A stretch of DNA of 64,000 bases from Helopsaltes ochotensis (Eukaryota; Chordata; Aves; Passeriformes; Locustellidae): contig VXBM01000192.1 in assembly GCA_013400155.1 (NCBI GenBank), positions 828,158-892,157 on the forward strand, read 5' to 3'. A program made the translations under genes and the position numbers. The notes below the pieces were generated by a model. The model had not been told where the DNA came from. It ran no database searches and worked only from the letters and a program-made list of their open reading frames with translations. This document shows positions 12,601 to 27,600 of this stretch, piece after piece. Each line of letters opens with the position of its first letter. The first letter of the stretch is position 1.

Positions 12601-15600
12601 AAGGTGCATTATTCCCACAAATGCACCCAAGCGCAAATTTGAAAGCGGTGCCATTGCACAGGTCAAGCTAAGGGCAGGTCCACTGCTACGGATATTACAA
12701 GAACAAGTACTATTCAGCTCAGCTTTTAGGCACCAGAACCATTTCTGTAGTAAGAACAGAAAAGCAGGCATTTAAAACAAGCAAAATAGGAATGAACTTT
12801 TCCAAATGACATACTTACAGTCACTTTTCAATTAAGATAATTTTTTCCAATTGTGCCTTTATTCTAAAGGGACCAGAAATGATACTACTGCCGTGGCGTT
12901 CCTCAAGTGTTTCTGCTCTCTATAAGGTGCTTGCTGCATATTGTAACAAACAAACCTTCTCTTTAGGTGGGGGAGAAGAAGCTTTCCCTATGGGTTTTAC
13001 ATAATCTCACACAGTAAATCTCTATATATTTATATACACATATAATTTGCATGTATACATATGTAAGTAGAGAGCAAGCAAGAAGTCTTTAAAAAGAAAT
13101 CTAGTAAGAAGAAAAATTAAGGAATACTTTTTACTCTACTCAGGTTTTCTTTGCAATATCACATCACTCCTTTTGAAATGTACCTCCTTGTCACCCCACA
13201 GAATTTCCTGTTAAGTAAAAAATTTAAAAGTAACTGAAAGTAAAGGGGGAGCTAATTTTTATTTGGGGAGGAAGGGGACTTTGTTTGAGGGTAGGAGGTT
13301 TTTAGGGTTTTGGGTCTTCTTTTTTTTGTTGGTTTCGGAGGGGTTTTTGTTGTTGGTTGGTTGGTTTTTTTAACAAGCAAGCATTATCACATTTTGTCAG
13401 AGGCTTATAACAATTCTTATTTTTTAGCTAATTTTCTTCTGAGGCAGAAGTAATACCCATTTTCTCTAAAATCACACCAATTTGTTAGGCAATATTATTT
13501 TCTTCCCTTCTTGCAATTATAACGGCAACATTTGTTAAAAAGACTTTTTTTTAAAATTCTGTAACAGAACGACTAAAATAATTTCCTTAGAGTACAATGT
13601 GGGCTGTATGGAGTGCTGCTAGCATGCCAACTGAGGTCTTGCTATTTTCTTGTACTCTAGCAAAGTCTTATCTCTAGTCTTAATTTACGCAGCCACAAGA
13701 GTGTAGGACAGTATTTTTGCTCAGTCCCTTGTAAAATTAACTTTGGGCTTATTATCACTTGTCATGTTTTGTATCCCTGATAACGCTATCAACTCCATCA
13801 GCATCTTTACTAAAACACATAAACAACTTACATCTGTGAGCATTTTGCAATTACTCATCCAAGCTTGTCAGTTATATGGACCCAAGTTTCATCAGAGCTC
13901 ACCACTTTCCTCCCATTATTAAAAATAAGTTATTCAAATAAACATATTTATTACTAAGTAATCTGACTCATCACCAGAAGCTATTATCATGGCCTGGATT
14001 AAAAAAAAATGAAGAATGGCATAACTATTTCATTTTTGTTTTGACAGCCACCAGTTTTAGTTTCTGTTATGAAACAATGAGTATCAAACAGGTATATAAG
14101 GAAAAATATTAAAATATGCTGGTGATGGTACTTTACTGTTACCTGAATAAATATATGGAGATAAAAAGAACAATAAAAAACTTAACAGCAGAAGAAAAAC
14201 CAAGGTTGGTGTTGAAAAAAATCCAAGCCCAAACCCTAAGACTTTCTGAGTAAACATGGGTTGAAAGAGGTTGGATTGGTGCATCCAAACCCCCTCTTAG
14301 ACACTGCAATGTCCCCAACATAGGGACATGCATCTCATGTACAGTCCACAGGGAGAGGCAAGTGCTTTCATAGTGCCTGTCTCCTCACCCACTGTAGCTG
14401 AGCACCTCAGTAGTGTTCCAGTTTCCTTCAGACAAACTGTATTGGGCATGCACAGACAGCTACAGAATGTAGCAGTTCAAAAAGAAGGTACTGATTTACT
14501 GTAAATATTCTGAGTTAACTCCTTTTGGATATCAAGCATAAAGAGTTACTCTCATATCTCAATGCTGCATTTCAGTTGGCATTCAAGTATTGCCTGAGAT
14601 ACATCTTCTTTCAATTTTTTTCCCTGCATTGAGAACATACAGATCACACCTTCCCAACTAAATTTCTAAAGAAACAAGCTATAAAAATTATGATATTATG
14701 ACATCTGCTTCTATAGAAAATCAAGTCACAAAGATCTGAAATCTGCTCTATCAATTGACTCAAAATGTAATACTATTTTAGTATAAATTACAAATACAGC
14801 TGCTGGGAAGACAAAAAAATTCAAAAAACCCCCAATGAATCAACAGCCAAACCAAGGCCTTTTTATCTTGAAGTATTTACTCACATGTTTTATGTAGGAT
14901 GATTTCAGAATTAACATTGAAAAATTGACACTAAACCAAGACTTGGGAGTACAACATCAAAATAGCTTCTGAAACTGAAAGTTACATTTAGAAGCAGTAG
15001 CAAAGGCAAACCAATGTTTGTGGTCAATTAACAGTACAGTATTTTAACAAAATCTATCTTCTCCTCTCACATATAGACATCATTTTTTTCTCTTCACCCA
15101 CACTGTAAGCAATGTTTTTACATACATTTATATGTATACTATATACATTTTATATAGTATAGTTTTAACATTATTTAATATTGCATATAAATATCAAATA
15201 TTTTAAAGTAAGATTTCTTGGAAGTTACCTATAGATGCAAAGAAAATGATGGCAAGAAAGTCACGTATTGGTTCAATACAGCACATAATCTCCTCAGTAA
15301 CCATGTGACCCTGAGAAGAGATCAGAGCTCCGGCTAAGAAGCATCCCAGCTCCATTGAAACATCCAACAGCTCTGTGATCTGTTAAGGAATAACAGAGAA
15401 TCTGCTGCTGAGTGACTTTATATACCATTTCACAGTGAAACTATAAAGCTGTATATTATACCAAATGCAGGAAATCGGTATGTCTTTACACAAGTTCAAC
15501 AACAAACAGAATTCAAAGTATGCATTTCAATGTTCTGCAGTGTTGTATTTATACAGAAGACTCACAAATCTAGTTTCTCCCTTTATGTTACCTCCTTTCC

Positions 15601-18600
15601 CACAAAAACAAAAATAAATTTTTTAATCTACATCGCAATGCTTTGTGTGACCTTTAAGGACAGCATCTGATTTCACAAGTCAGAGACAGACTATGACAGC
15701 TTTGGAGTTGGGATTACATAATACATTGAGGCTGTGAAATAAAGCAGTAAGAACAAAGTATTTTCCAGCTGTCAAAACAAGACAGAAAAAATGAAAATCT
15801 CAACTTATATTTGGGAGAAGAGTCTCAATCTAGCAGAAGTCCCTGGTATAAATTACATATTATTGTAAATCTGGTTCAGATATGCCCGTGTGCCTTTACT
15901 GAATAGGGATTCATTTAACCGTGCAAAGTAAACTGCTGAAATGAAGCACAATGACTGCTTGGAAGAATTCAGACTGCTTCATTCTTTTTTAATAATTCAA
16001 TGCAGTACTAGAAGAGATAAAACACACGTAAAGAGACTAAACAAAACACAAAGCAACTGCTTAAGGCAATGCTTGGAAAATGAAATAAAAGCAAACTGCA
16101 CTTCTCATGTATGATATGGTATAAAGTATGTTTTAAAATAATTACTTCAAAATCAGCTACAGATGGTCATCTTGCTGAGAAAGGACAATGTTATTAATAT
16201 TAATAGAATAATTTAAAACCAATGACTTATTTTTATTCTAATTTAAATTAAGCAAGAACACACTATAGTACATTTATGGACACCATTCATCATATCTTGA
16301 ACGGTGTTTTACTGTAAGATATTAAACAAAAACTCAGGCAACATAAAACTAATGGAGGAGTGCAAAAGACACAATAAAAAAGTCTCCACACTACTCATTA
16401 GATGCCACCTAAAAATAACCCCAAGACCTTTGTGTATTGAAGTAATAATGCCTGAATGCTCATCACATAACTGCATTTGTGATAACACTGTAATTTATTG
16501 CAGAATGTTAAAGGTAATAAATTGGTTCTGTCAACGAATATAATTAGTTGCTGATCATGCAAAGCAAACAAGGAAATGTTATTCTCATTTTAAAACATGA
16601 GGAATTTCAGTGCTTTTTAGAGCAATTAGAAATTTTAAGAGGGAAAAAGGCAATATATACATGGAGGACTTTAAAATCACCAAGAGATGAATAAAATTAA
16701 GGAAACAGTTATGAACAGGAAACGTTTAAGTTCTTCTCCATCATACATTAGTTGTTTTAAAAGTCATGGCCTCTTGTGGATGATAAAGATCCAATATAGC
16801 CTATTCAAATAAAGTTGGAATTATTTTTATTACTCAGCTATAATCTTCCCACATTTAAGTGCTATAAGCTGCAACAGAGCTCCGCATCGGAAGTTTTACA
16901 GGTAATATTTTAAACATTCCTTTGGACAGGATTAGGTTACCATAAAGGAAGAGATGCAGTATTTTTTGTACCAGAATTGCATGATAACAGCACTGTTGTG
17001 AGAATCACTCTTCAAGCAAGGAGCAATTTGAGTGTGAAAGAAACATGTTTATTCAGAAAGCATCAGGCATAACTGGAGCAAATCGCATGTCTAACTGGGA
17101 ATTTGGTCCCACAGCATAAAAACTGAATTACATTCCTTCAGTTTATGGCAAGCCAAGTATGAGCTCAAGGGCCAGGTAAAAAAATAGGCAAGTTTTACCA
17201 TTTCTTGTCTACTCTCTGGGTACTACACAAATTCAGCTCTACAAAATCCATAGGTCACTCCACATACAGAAAAGTGCAAAGTGCATCAGAGAGCAAGAAA
17301 GGAACCAAAAATAACATCATCTTCTTAACGCTTTCTCCCCTCCTCCAATTTGTTCTTCAGATTTACAGAATCAACTAGGTTGGAAAAGACCTTTGAGATC
17401 ATTGAGTCGAACCTTTTATATGTAGCTTTATACAGAAATTCCTTTTACAATTCCCATCTTGGTCGCTGGTTTTCCCTAAGTATTACCTACAAGTGGACAC
17501 ATTTCCTCAGCTAAAACTGTAGCATCAGGGTTTATTATACATCATGTATGGGCACATGGGCACACATATACTGGAGAGGACTTGTTTTACTGGCAGGAAG
17601 ACATTTTTTACATAAGCAAAACCTGTAAAGTATTGAGCATTTAGTATTCCCTCTCTGCTTGCATCACTTCTAATGTTCAGCCTTTACCAAACAGGGCTTT
17701 AGCCATTACTAATCCCTGGGCTTTGCATTGCCCTCTTCTCAACTCTTATATTACTGAAAGCTTTTTTAGTCAAAATGACATGAAAAATTTTGCCAATTCA
17801 CACGTTTTTCTCAGCACAACTTAGTTTTCAGTTGTATTCAAGGATCCCATTTTACTCCAAGTCAGATCTTTGCTTTCACTAGAATATTGGATTTTTTTGT
17901 TCAAATGTTCTACCCCATCAATAAATAAAGAAATAAGCTTTACTGCTATAACACATTCTGGGCAAATCTCAACCATCTGTTCAGCAGTTGTTTTGCTTAT
18001 ATTCTCTAATGATGTCTATCTTATTGCTACTCTTTAATGATCACAGAAGCTTAATTAATATGGTAAACCAGTAAAATTAAATAAAAATTTGTTGGAAATA
18101 CAGGTATTAGAATTTCAGGCTTTAGTAACTTAAATCTGCTCAAGAGTAAAGAGGTGAATTTTTAGCTTGCATTTCAAGAAAGTAAGCTGTAATGGAAACG
18201 GAAACAATTTTAAGTGAATCTTGTAAAAACTCCATCTCAACTATATTTTATGAAGTAATTAATTACAGTATTTGAGATTACAGTTCTTCCTTAATCTGCT
18301 TTTAATTGATAGAAAAGAGTTCATAAGCAGGTTATAAGCCATTGAGAAGTACTTCAGGCAAGCAAAGAATGATATTCCAGTACCAGTAATGATATCCATA
18401 AGACCCTGCAGAAAAACCTTGTGCATTTTCGTATGTAAAGTACTGCAGTAACATCACTGTATTTTCTTTTCAGCATATAAAGCAAACTGGCAATTTGCCT
18501 CCACTTGCTGCCATCATCCCAGGTCAACCATCAGGCAGTGAAACTAGAAGCCACTTTTCCCCCATGTGTATGCACAGCCCCATAAACATATAAATGTAAC

Positions 18601-21600
18601 TGCTGTCCTTCTTGTCAGATCAGGTTTTATATTTTTCCATTTCCCTTGTAACATTCCACAATTTCAGTTTTAAAAAACAGTAAAACTAACTACTGTTGTT
18701 CTGCAGGTTTCCAACACAGCACTTCATTATCAGGACAGTGTTTAAAACTATTTTCCTTGTAATGTTTCTGTACATATAGAACAGGAAAAAGCAACACTAC
18801 ACTGATGAATGCTCAGGCTGACATATTCTTCAGCTCATCCTCGTAAATATCTCGACTTACAACTACCAGTTTGGACATTGATCCTGAATGGTCATGTTTA
18901 AAACCATAAGTTAGATTTGTCCCTTGTGTTGCAATTCAGGAGAACAGTTCACCAATTAAAACAAGCAAACAAACAAACATTCAATCAAATGCTATCTGCA
19001 AAAGCTTGAAAAGGAGCTGCTGAAAGTACACTAATGATCTACTGAACCTTTGTTACTGAAGACAAAGTACATGATTCAAAAAGATGCACAACTCTGTCTC
19101 AGTGTCATCTATACTATTACAAGATTGGCACTTGACACAATCCCCACCTCCCGGCCCTGATCTGCCTAACCAGTTGAAGGATAAAACAGAGAGAAGTTCT
19201 ATTATTTCTGAGAATACTTCAAACAGAAAGGATATCTTAAGCTCCAAGTCTTACTAAAATGCCTGCAGGCGTAACAAGTTGAAGAGTTATCTAAGTGATT
19301 CAAGTTTACAAATGCTCAAAAGTCACAACTATACTCAAAGCTCCTCAACTGACATGATTATCCTTATAAGAAAATTGCTTACTCACACTGCAGTATAGGA
19401 ACCTCTTCTATCTCATCTTCCCTCTTGTTCTTCCATATAGAATTTGCCCTTAATGGCAGGGAAATGGCAATTCTTGCTTAATTAATCATCTGAGATTATT
19501 CAAACACAGGAACCAAGCAACATAAATCAAGTTTATATATAATAAACATTACACGTGCTGGTGTTACACATTAATCCAAATACAAAATAAGCTTAGCTGG
19601 ACCCCAGAAACCCAGCCAACACTGAAGCACCTAATAAGTGACCATATGCACGAGGCAGGAACACCATATGATTCCTTTTTCATGTATTGGAAAGACTGTG
19701 TCCTGCAGAGTAACTCACAATGCTAGACAGTGACTTAAATTATTTTATTTAAAAACATATCTCAAATTTCCTAAATGGAGCCAGAGAGTTGTCTTTGGTT
19801 AAGGATGCTGAAAAAGGCACTCTCTTATTGCTCCTCTACAGATTCAAAAGCTTTTTTAGAATTACACAAGTACAGAAAATTCTGTGTTTGCAGGTTAATT
19901 ATACAACCTCCTTCAATTTAGCCTTGGCTTTCCAAGGAGAAAGATCTTTACAGAATCCACAACAGTATTAATTGTTTTCCTACCTGGAAAGTACCTAAAA
20001 ACCTTGTTTTAACCTTTCCAAAGATATGCAACATTTTTTCAGCTTAGATTGCAATCATCCTACGTTTGTATTCCTGACAAAGTACAGCATCTATACCCAT
20101 TAAGATCAGTCTTCCAGAAGATTTGTTTGTTCACCGATTCAACTCAAGAAGCAAACACTTTTTTACTCTTATTTTTTTTAAAGTTTGTGTGTTCAAACTA
20201 TAACTTGGTACCATTACTGTAATGAATCTATACGTGTTGGTCAATATCAAGCATCTCAACTGGTTCACTCTAGTTACCTGCAGTATGCTTTGTACTATTC
20301 CCTTTGATAAATTATTCATCAACTTTAAAAGGAAAAGAATTTTGAAATGCTGAAGAAGCCTTCTGGGTTTGCAGTATAAATCCAACAAACTCAAGCATAT
20401 TCTCTCCTGCCATGTTTATGTACGCACATGTATTGTGTAAAGTAATGTAGACAAACTCCTTGTACATTTGAAATGCAATTTGGGTACAAGAAGCCCAATC
20501 CTACATAGGCCATGGTTTTAATTAAAGTAAAATTGCTTCTAGATACCGTAATATTTTACACAACTTCAGTGGTTTCTTTGCTGTTTTTTATTAAAGTTGT
20601 TCTACAAGTGTAACATTTCCTTGTTAGAAAGTAAAAAGGAGAAACTAGTTTTGTTTCTTCTCTTATTAGAAGACACATTTGAAATATGAACACCTGTTTA
20701 GAGCAATGGCATTTTTAACTTATACAAGAGAAGTCACTAACTAAAGCCATGGTCTCACTAACTTCTTTTTAACCTTCTTCCTGAAGAAGGTTAGCTTTTC
20801 CTGTTGGACTATAGTAACTAAGCAAACACCCCTGGAAAATAGGCACAGGAATTTTTGGCTTAATTATTCTCAGAGGATGTAACAATCTGCACATTCAGGA
20901 TAATGGAGTGTCAAAGCCATAACATTATCAAGCAACTGTCACGTTCTGCTCTCCAGCAGTATAGTTTTTCAGAACGCTGAAACGTGAGATAGAAACAAAT
21001 AAGGAGAATTCAGGGGAAAATGAACCACACCCAATAAGGTTAATCAAAATCTATAAACCTTAAGGCATTTCTCTACTTTCTTAACTTCATCCCAAAATGT
21101 GTCTCTTACACAATAAGAAAATTATTTTATAATAAAAACGATGTTGAGAATTTGCTATTGAGAAGAAACTTGCGAGCAAACGTCACAAATGTCAGCATCA
21201 GTATCTCAAAACCCATCCTGAATGATTTTCAAATGCATGAAGTAGCCCACAATTACAACTCAGATCATGATTCCTAAACTGGCTATATTAAAAGCTAACA
21301 GCAGAATTTCAGCTGATTCACATTCAAATTGTATCTCTTCTTCCTCATCTGTGCCACATTGCAGGAATCATCTGCACATTTGGGGGGTGTTTTAAAACTA
21401 TTTAAAAACCAAATAATTACAGAGGCATGTGCATATGCAATAACACTAAATGTGATGGCTTTTGTGATACTGATGAAGTAAACTACCACAGGTATAAAAA
21501 TGTTTTATCAATTTAAAAGATTACCATTAACATAAGGAAGGTGAACGCAGTTATTCCTAGAATGAGGATTTCTTTATTCCCTTTGCTTTCTGTGTGCAAC

Positions 21601-24600
21601 TTGCGGTAATACGGTCCTATGAGATAAGTCTTTATAACAAGACATAGAAGAAAAACAGCAGCCAGAGAAAACAGAATTTGACCAATCAGTATCAGTATTC
21701 TCAGAATTTCCTTGAAAATGCTGGAAGAGAAGAACAAAGGAAAAGTTTCTTTCAAGTGCTCTCATACTTCCCAATCAGTTCCCTGTAAATGAAAATACCC
21801 AATTCCATAAATGCTCAGAACTGAGTAGCTACAGGAAGGTATTTAGATATATTAGTAAACAAGATTAAGACTAAATCTGCAGAGTGCCCAGAAGCCTCTT
21901 TTACAGTCTCAAATTTACTTCCATGTTGACTCAGAAAGATTTTCATTGACTGATCTCCAAGGTAAGCCATTTGGCACAATAATACTATTGCTTAGTCTTT
22001 GACAAAAACATGCCCTGCGGGAATAAAGTAAGTGAAGAAATTAACTTATTTTTTTACAGTAACAAACTTTTAAAAGTTTTAAAAAGGTTTAAAAATTAAC
22101 ATTTTTAAAAATGTTAATTACCACACAGAACTAAAGCAGCTATAGCAAAGAGATTATTTTCATACAACTACTTTCGTATGACTACAACAGGTTTCTACTT
22201 CACAACAAGTAGGAACAGTAAAGGAAATCTCACTGAACAGAGTGCCTGTTTTCCATGGAAGTGACATTAACCATAGTGCTTCCACATTTATATTGGCAAT
22301 CTACATACAAATTGCAAGGGGTAGGGGGAAGATCCACACAATGATTTTTTTTACCTGGAATATGTGCTCACTCCTGCTTGAATAAGTGTAGGCATGACAG
22401 CTATAAATAAACCAAGCTGCACATCCTGCATCACCAACATGCCCAGCAGTACGCTGCTGTAGTCAATATCCCCTGTACACCAGCAAAGTGGTCATGGAAA
22501 CAGTCATCAGAAATTATGAATGCTTGTAAACATTCAGATATCTAGAAAATCAAATAGAAGCCCAATATAGCTCTTAATGGGCTGAAGGTCATTCAAAACA
22601 GTCTAGGGACTTTTTTCCCCCACTAGTAGGTAAATTAAAATGTATCTACAAAGACATATTGAAATACAAACAAAATACTCATATGGAACTTCTGTTACAC
22701 AATAAAAACATAGACTTTGCTTAGCAGTTAAGCACTAGTTATGCATTTAGTGAAACTCCTCTACTGAGAGTATACAGGCTTTATTCTAGAGACACACATT
22801 CAAGCCAGCATGTATAAAATACACACCTTGATTTTTGGCATTAGAATGAATACGCTAGAAGGAGGGGAGTACTTTAACACAATTTGTATGAGGGAGATTT
22901 AAGTGGCAGAAAGCACGATGTCAAAACTTTCAAAAGGAAAGATTAAGAAGTATTTGAGAAGCTAGAAATATGGCCCTTGAAGGTCCTTATTTGAAGAGCT
23001 GTTAGCTATGAAAGATCATCTGAACTGGTTTCTGTTTCCTGAAGAAGGATGTGAATTTTTTAAATGCGCCTTTTGGCCCTCATGACAGGTAGCAGTGGCC
23101 TAACCTGGTAACCTCTTAAAAAGTTCAAGGATTCCAGCCACTCAGTAAAGTCAGTTCTCAATGGAAAGCACTGGTTGTACTACACTGTCTTTGCCCAAAG
23201 AGGACTGGCTATGTACAAATCAAGTACAATTCCTAGCAAGAATACACACAACACTGGCCAGTGTCAAACAAGGATGACTATTTGTAAATCAGGCTTAAGG
23301 GTGAGTTTTGTTTTGTTTTTTAAACTAGCTTCTCTTATAATATTAAAAAATCAACTTATTTCAAATTTTATTAGATTCTAGAGTAAGTCTGTATTTAAAG
23401 TCATACTTACCTTCTTTATCTCCTCGAACACTACCTGCAAGAAATCTGGACACCAGTGGTGTGCTTGACAAAGACAAACAAGTGGAAATGAAGACGCTTT
23501 GTGTTGGTCTAATTTGGAGCAAGTGTCCCCATAGTAAACCAAAGGCAATCATCAGGACTGTCATGTAGCAGGGTCCTTGCAAAGATATTTTCCACACCTT
23601 GGGAAGAAAACAAGTTCTTATGACACTTTTTTCACTGCTAAATTACAATATTTTTCTTTGCAAATAAGCTGTTAAAGATGTGTGATTTGGGGCTGCAGTA
23701 CTGGGGCACAGAGTAATGGACTCTATCACCTAAAACTCCCAACTTACTACAGTGAGTAGATATTCTACCCCAAAAGACTCCCTACCAGAAACCAGGTGAA
23801 TTTCCCAAAGCTCATGGACAAATTAAGGGCCAAATGGTCCAGTATGGGTGGAATCCAGTATGGGTGGATGTGATTCTAAGATGAGGAAAAAATTGGTATG
23901 GCAAAGGCAGTCACCAATACCAGCACCCTGCTCCAAACTAGCGCACAAGCAATTCTGAAGCAGCAATTTACCTACTACAATTTAGGAACCCTTGAATTAC
24001 TGAATTTTATCTTGGACTTCAGACAGACTAGAAATAGCAGATTAAGCTAAATGGTCATAAATTGCAACATTCTTCAATTAAAGCTTTTCTAGCATCATAA
24101 ACTCACAACCATCAATTTAGGAACAGACCACACAGTGCAATTCTTTACATATATACAGACTTCACATATTTGTACCCATACTTTCCACTATTAAAATTGT
24201 AGCTGGTTTATAACTTTTCTTTTTAAATTAAGACCAAAGGAAACTTCTAGTTTTTGCTGAATTCTGATGGCCACATAATTTAATTTTCCAGATTGGGTTA
24301 ACATACTTGCTTAATCAGTTTATTAGCCAGTGGAGCATGTATTATCAATTCAGTATGCAGTACTTAAACTTTCTGATTTTATAACAGGATGGCAAACATC
24401 ACTGACACTCCATAACAGCAATTGCACATTACTGCAAGTTAAAATAAAGCAGAGATGGACTGTCAAACTGTGAGAGATTTTACTAGTAATCAAACTACTT
24501 TACTAAAATAGGGAGTAAATGTAGGTTTTTTTGAGACACTGAATAAATAATGCATTCCATTCTTTCCAAAGTGCAGAAGTAAATGTCACATTTGTCTTTT

Positions 24601-27600
24601 CAAAAATGTACAAAGCTACACCAGTGTATTGTAGGAAGTGTGTAAAAATCTAAAATATAACTGAAATCTGCAGTTTCAGTAATTAGCAATTAAATCCCTT
24701 AATGCAGAGATATATAAGAAAATACCTTTCTTAATCTTTCAGGAGAAAATTCCAGACCAACTAGAAAGAGAGTGAAGAATACACCAAACTCTCCTAACGT
24801 CTCCACCTGTACAATAGACTTAGGAAAAAAAAGAAAAAAAATCAGTGGACAGCAGTCAACTTATAATATAAAATCATAAGTACACTACAAAACAAATTGA
24901 TTCTTGTTATGTTTCCATAGGTAGTTCACTTGCTGCTCATATGACATCAGAAGTCCCCAGAGCGCCTTTGAAGTGCAATTCTTTTTCCTATTACCTGGCG
25001 GATACTAGGCAATAATTTGGTGGGAGAGTGCTGGTCACCCAATGTGCACATGTGCACTGATCTTGGTAAGTGTTGAGGAACACATCTGATCCAGGTAGCT
25101 TGGCTGGCAAGCTGCAGATTGAGATAGAGACTGAACTCTCAGTGGGAGGCTGCTCTCTGTGATAACTAAGAGCACAAAGGTGAAGAAGGCAGAAAGACTT
25201 GTCAATGGTCAGACTGGGAAGTTTCCTTATGAGTAAGCTTACTTGCTGGTTGAAAAAAAATAGGTTATGTTTAATACGTGTACTATTAGATCTCCAAGGC
25301 TTGCATTCCAGAAGCTACTTCTTACTAGTTATTTTATTGGTCTATTGGTGTAATCTTTCTGCTAGGCTGTGGTTACTGTTCTGTTCTCCATACTACAGGC
25401 TCCACACACTATTACCAGTCTTTGTGCTACAGAGAGAAGGATCTAACAGCAAGAAAAGTGATTGTCTTCCTCATCACAACAAAAAAATGGGGAAACTTCT
25501 GGCTGGCAACTGGTGTACCCTCAGGGTTCAGGTGTCAGGCCAGTTCTGTTCAACAGATACATACATCAATGCTCAGAATGGAGGAGGTGAACACATCACT
25601 TGCAAGTTTGCTGGTGATAACAAACTGGGAGGTGTTTTTGACTCCCTTGAGGGACAAGATGCCCTGCAGAGGGATGTAGATACACTGGAGCATTGGCCAA
25701 TAATTAGCAGGAGGAAATGTAGCAATTCAAAATGCTGGATTGTGATCCCCTAGGATGGGGTAATGCCAGGCACAAGTATGGATTAGGAGAGGAATGGCTG
25801 AAGAGCAGCCCTGCAGAAAGGGATCTGGGGGTGCTGTGGACAGCAGGCTCAGTGTGAGTCAGCAGAGAGCTCTGACAGCCCAGAGGGCAAACCCCATCCC
25901 GGGGTGCATCCAACAGAGCATCACCAGTCACTCAAAATCATCCCGCTGTGCTCAGTGTTGGAGTGGCCTCACCTGGAGCACTGTGCACTTCTGGGCCCCA
26001 CCATGGAAGGAGGATGTGAGGGCCCTTAATGCATCCAGAGGAGGACAAAGCTGGTGGAAGCCTGGAAGAATGTCCTGTGAGGAACAGCTAAGGACTCTGG
26101 GTTTCCCTAGCTTGGAGAAAAGCAGGATGAGGGCCAACCTCATCATTCTCTACAGCTTCCTGAGGAGGGGAAGTAGAGAGGGAAGTGCTGAGATCTTCTT
26201 ACTGGTATGCATTGACAGGATAAGTGGGATCAGTTCAAACATGCCTCAGGAGAGGTTCAGACAGGACATTAGGAAGCATTTCTTCACTGAGAAGGTGGTC
26301 AAATGCTGGAATATGCTTCCTAAAGAGCTGACTGACGCCCAAAGCCAGTCAATGTTTAAGATGCATTTGGATAATGCCCTTAACAATATGCTTTAACTTT
26401 TGGTCAGCCCTGAAGCATTCAGGCAGTTGACTCGAATAGTCTATGCTATTTTAAAATCCTAGCATTTCTTTTCTATGTATTTACAGGCCAGAGTAGAAGA
26501 AAACAAGGTTTATCATCAATTACAGAAGTGGGGATGAAAACCATCTCTTCTGCCACATTAGAATCTGTCTGCCTTCTCAGTTCCTCAGACATTCAACTTC
26601 TTTAGGAAATGAAGAAGAGACCAAACACAAGAGACCCAGTCAACATGAGTATTATCTAGATGAATAATGTTTAATCACAGCTCCACAAGAAAAAGGCATG
26701 TCACTTAAACCGTCCAAAATAAATTCCTCTTACATCTGTTCTGACCACATCATCTTCTTCAATGTAAGTCTCTTGAAAATTCGTTGTTGGGTCTCTTTCT
26801 TAAGCCAAGTTTACAAATTTGTTTCTCAGTCCAAGTAGTCAAACTTTTTAGACATTCTCAACCCAGAAATTATGTACAACACAGAGGCTGAGATTATTTA
26901 ATCTTTTCCAATACAACACCAACAAAATCCCTACTTACTTTTGAGCTCAACAATCATTTTCACACATAGGGTTGCAAAGGCAATAAGTTCCAAGCGGTTT
27001 AATGAATATCAATGAAATAGACACATGCAACTTAAGCAGACATTACCGGGCAGCCCTAGCATGTGTTCTGTTCTGCCTGCTGGCTAAACAATCTGTTAAT
27101 GCACACCAAAGCACTAATCAAAACATATCCAGCCAACCACAGCTCGAGGTTTCACAGGAGCCACTAATCAGAGTACATGTGATGGAGCTAAAAAGGTTCA
27201 AAAGACTTCAGGAATGTGGGCAGGGTACTGGGAAAGGAACAGGGGGACTAGGGTGTATGAAAGCACTACAGAGGTGCAAAATAACTCTCTAGAAAGCCAA
27301 GCTATGTTCCATGGGGAACTACTTGTTTTAATGCTTCCTCCACTGTCAACACTGACTTTTTGCAAGATTCTGTATATTTTATGTAATTTAAATAATTTGG
27401 CTCCCAATTGTGATGCTTTATGATTAAAATCAAAGAGAAAGAAAGAAAGAAAAAAACCTGACATAAAACTTCCTCAACACACAACCTTCAGTTTTCACTT
27501 TCAACAATTGTCATCATTTTATAAGAGAAAAAAAGATCGAAAACAAAATGATTCAAAGACATAAAATTTGAAGCCCTCCTCTTGTAAAGTTTCATGTTTG

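Larger units (their letters stand above)
15380..21524 (-). other. TMCO3 intron 8
   Basis: A 6.1-kb intron. It contains a CR1 tail fragment at 17,361-17,415 and a short inverted repeat at 20,770-20,793. No other feature recognised. Confidence 0.7.

Noticed and set aside
11736..12775. Cluster of 66-99 codon frames on both strands as a nested gene
   Set aside because: Mutually overlapping, without codon-usage or domain support and without convincing splice sites.
25199..25480. First half of a 184-codon frame leading into the CR1 element as a novel small gene
   Set aside because: Only the CR1 part resembles any protein; the upstream hydrophobic part has no match I recognise and simply reads into the repeat.
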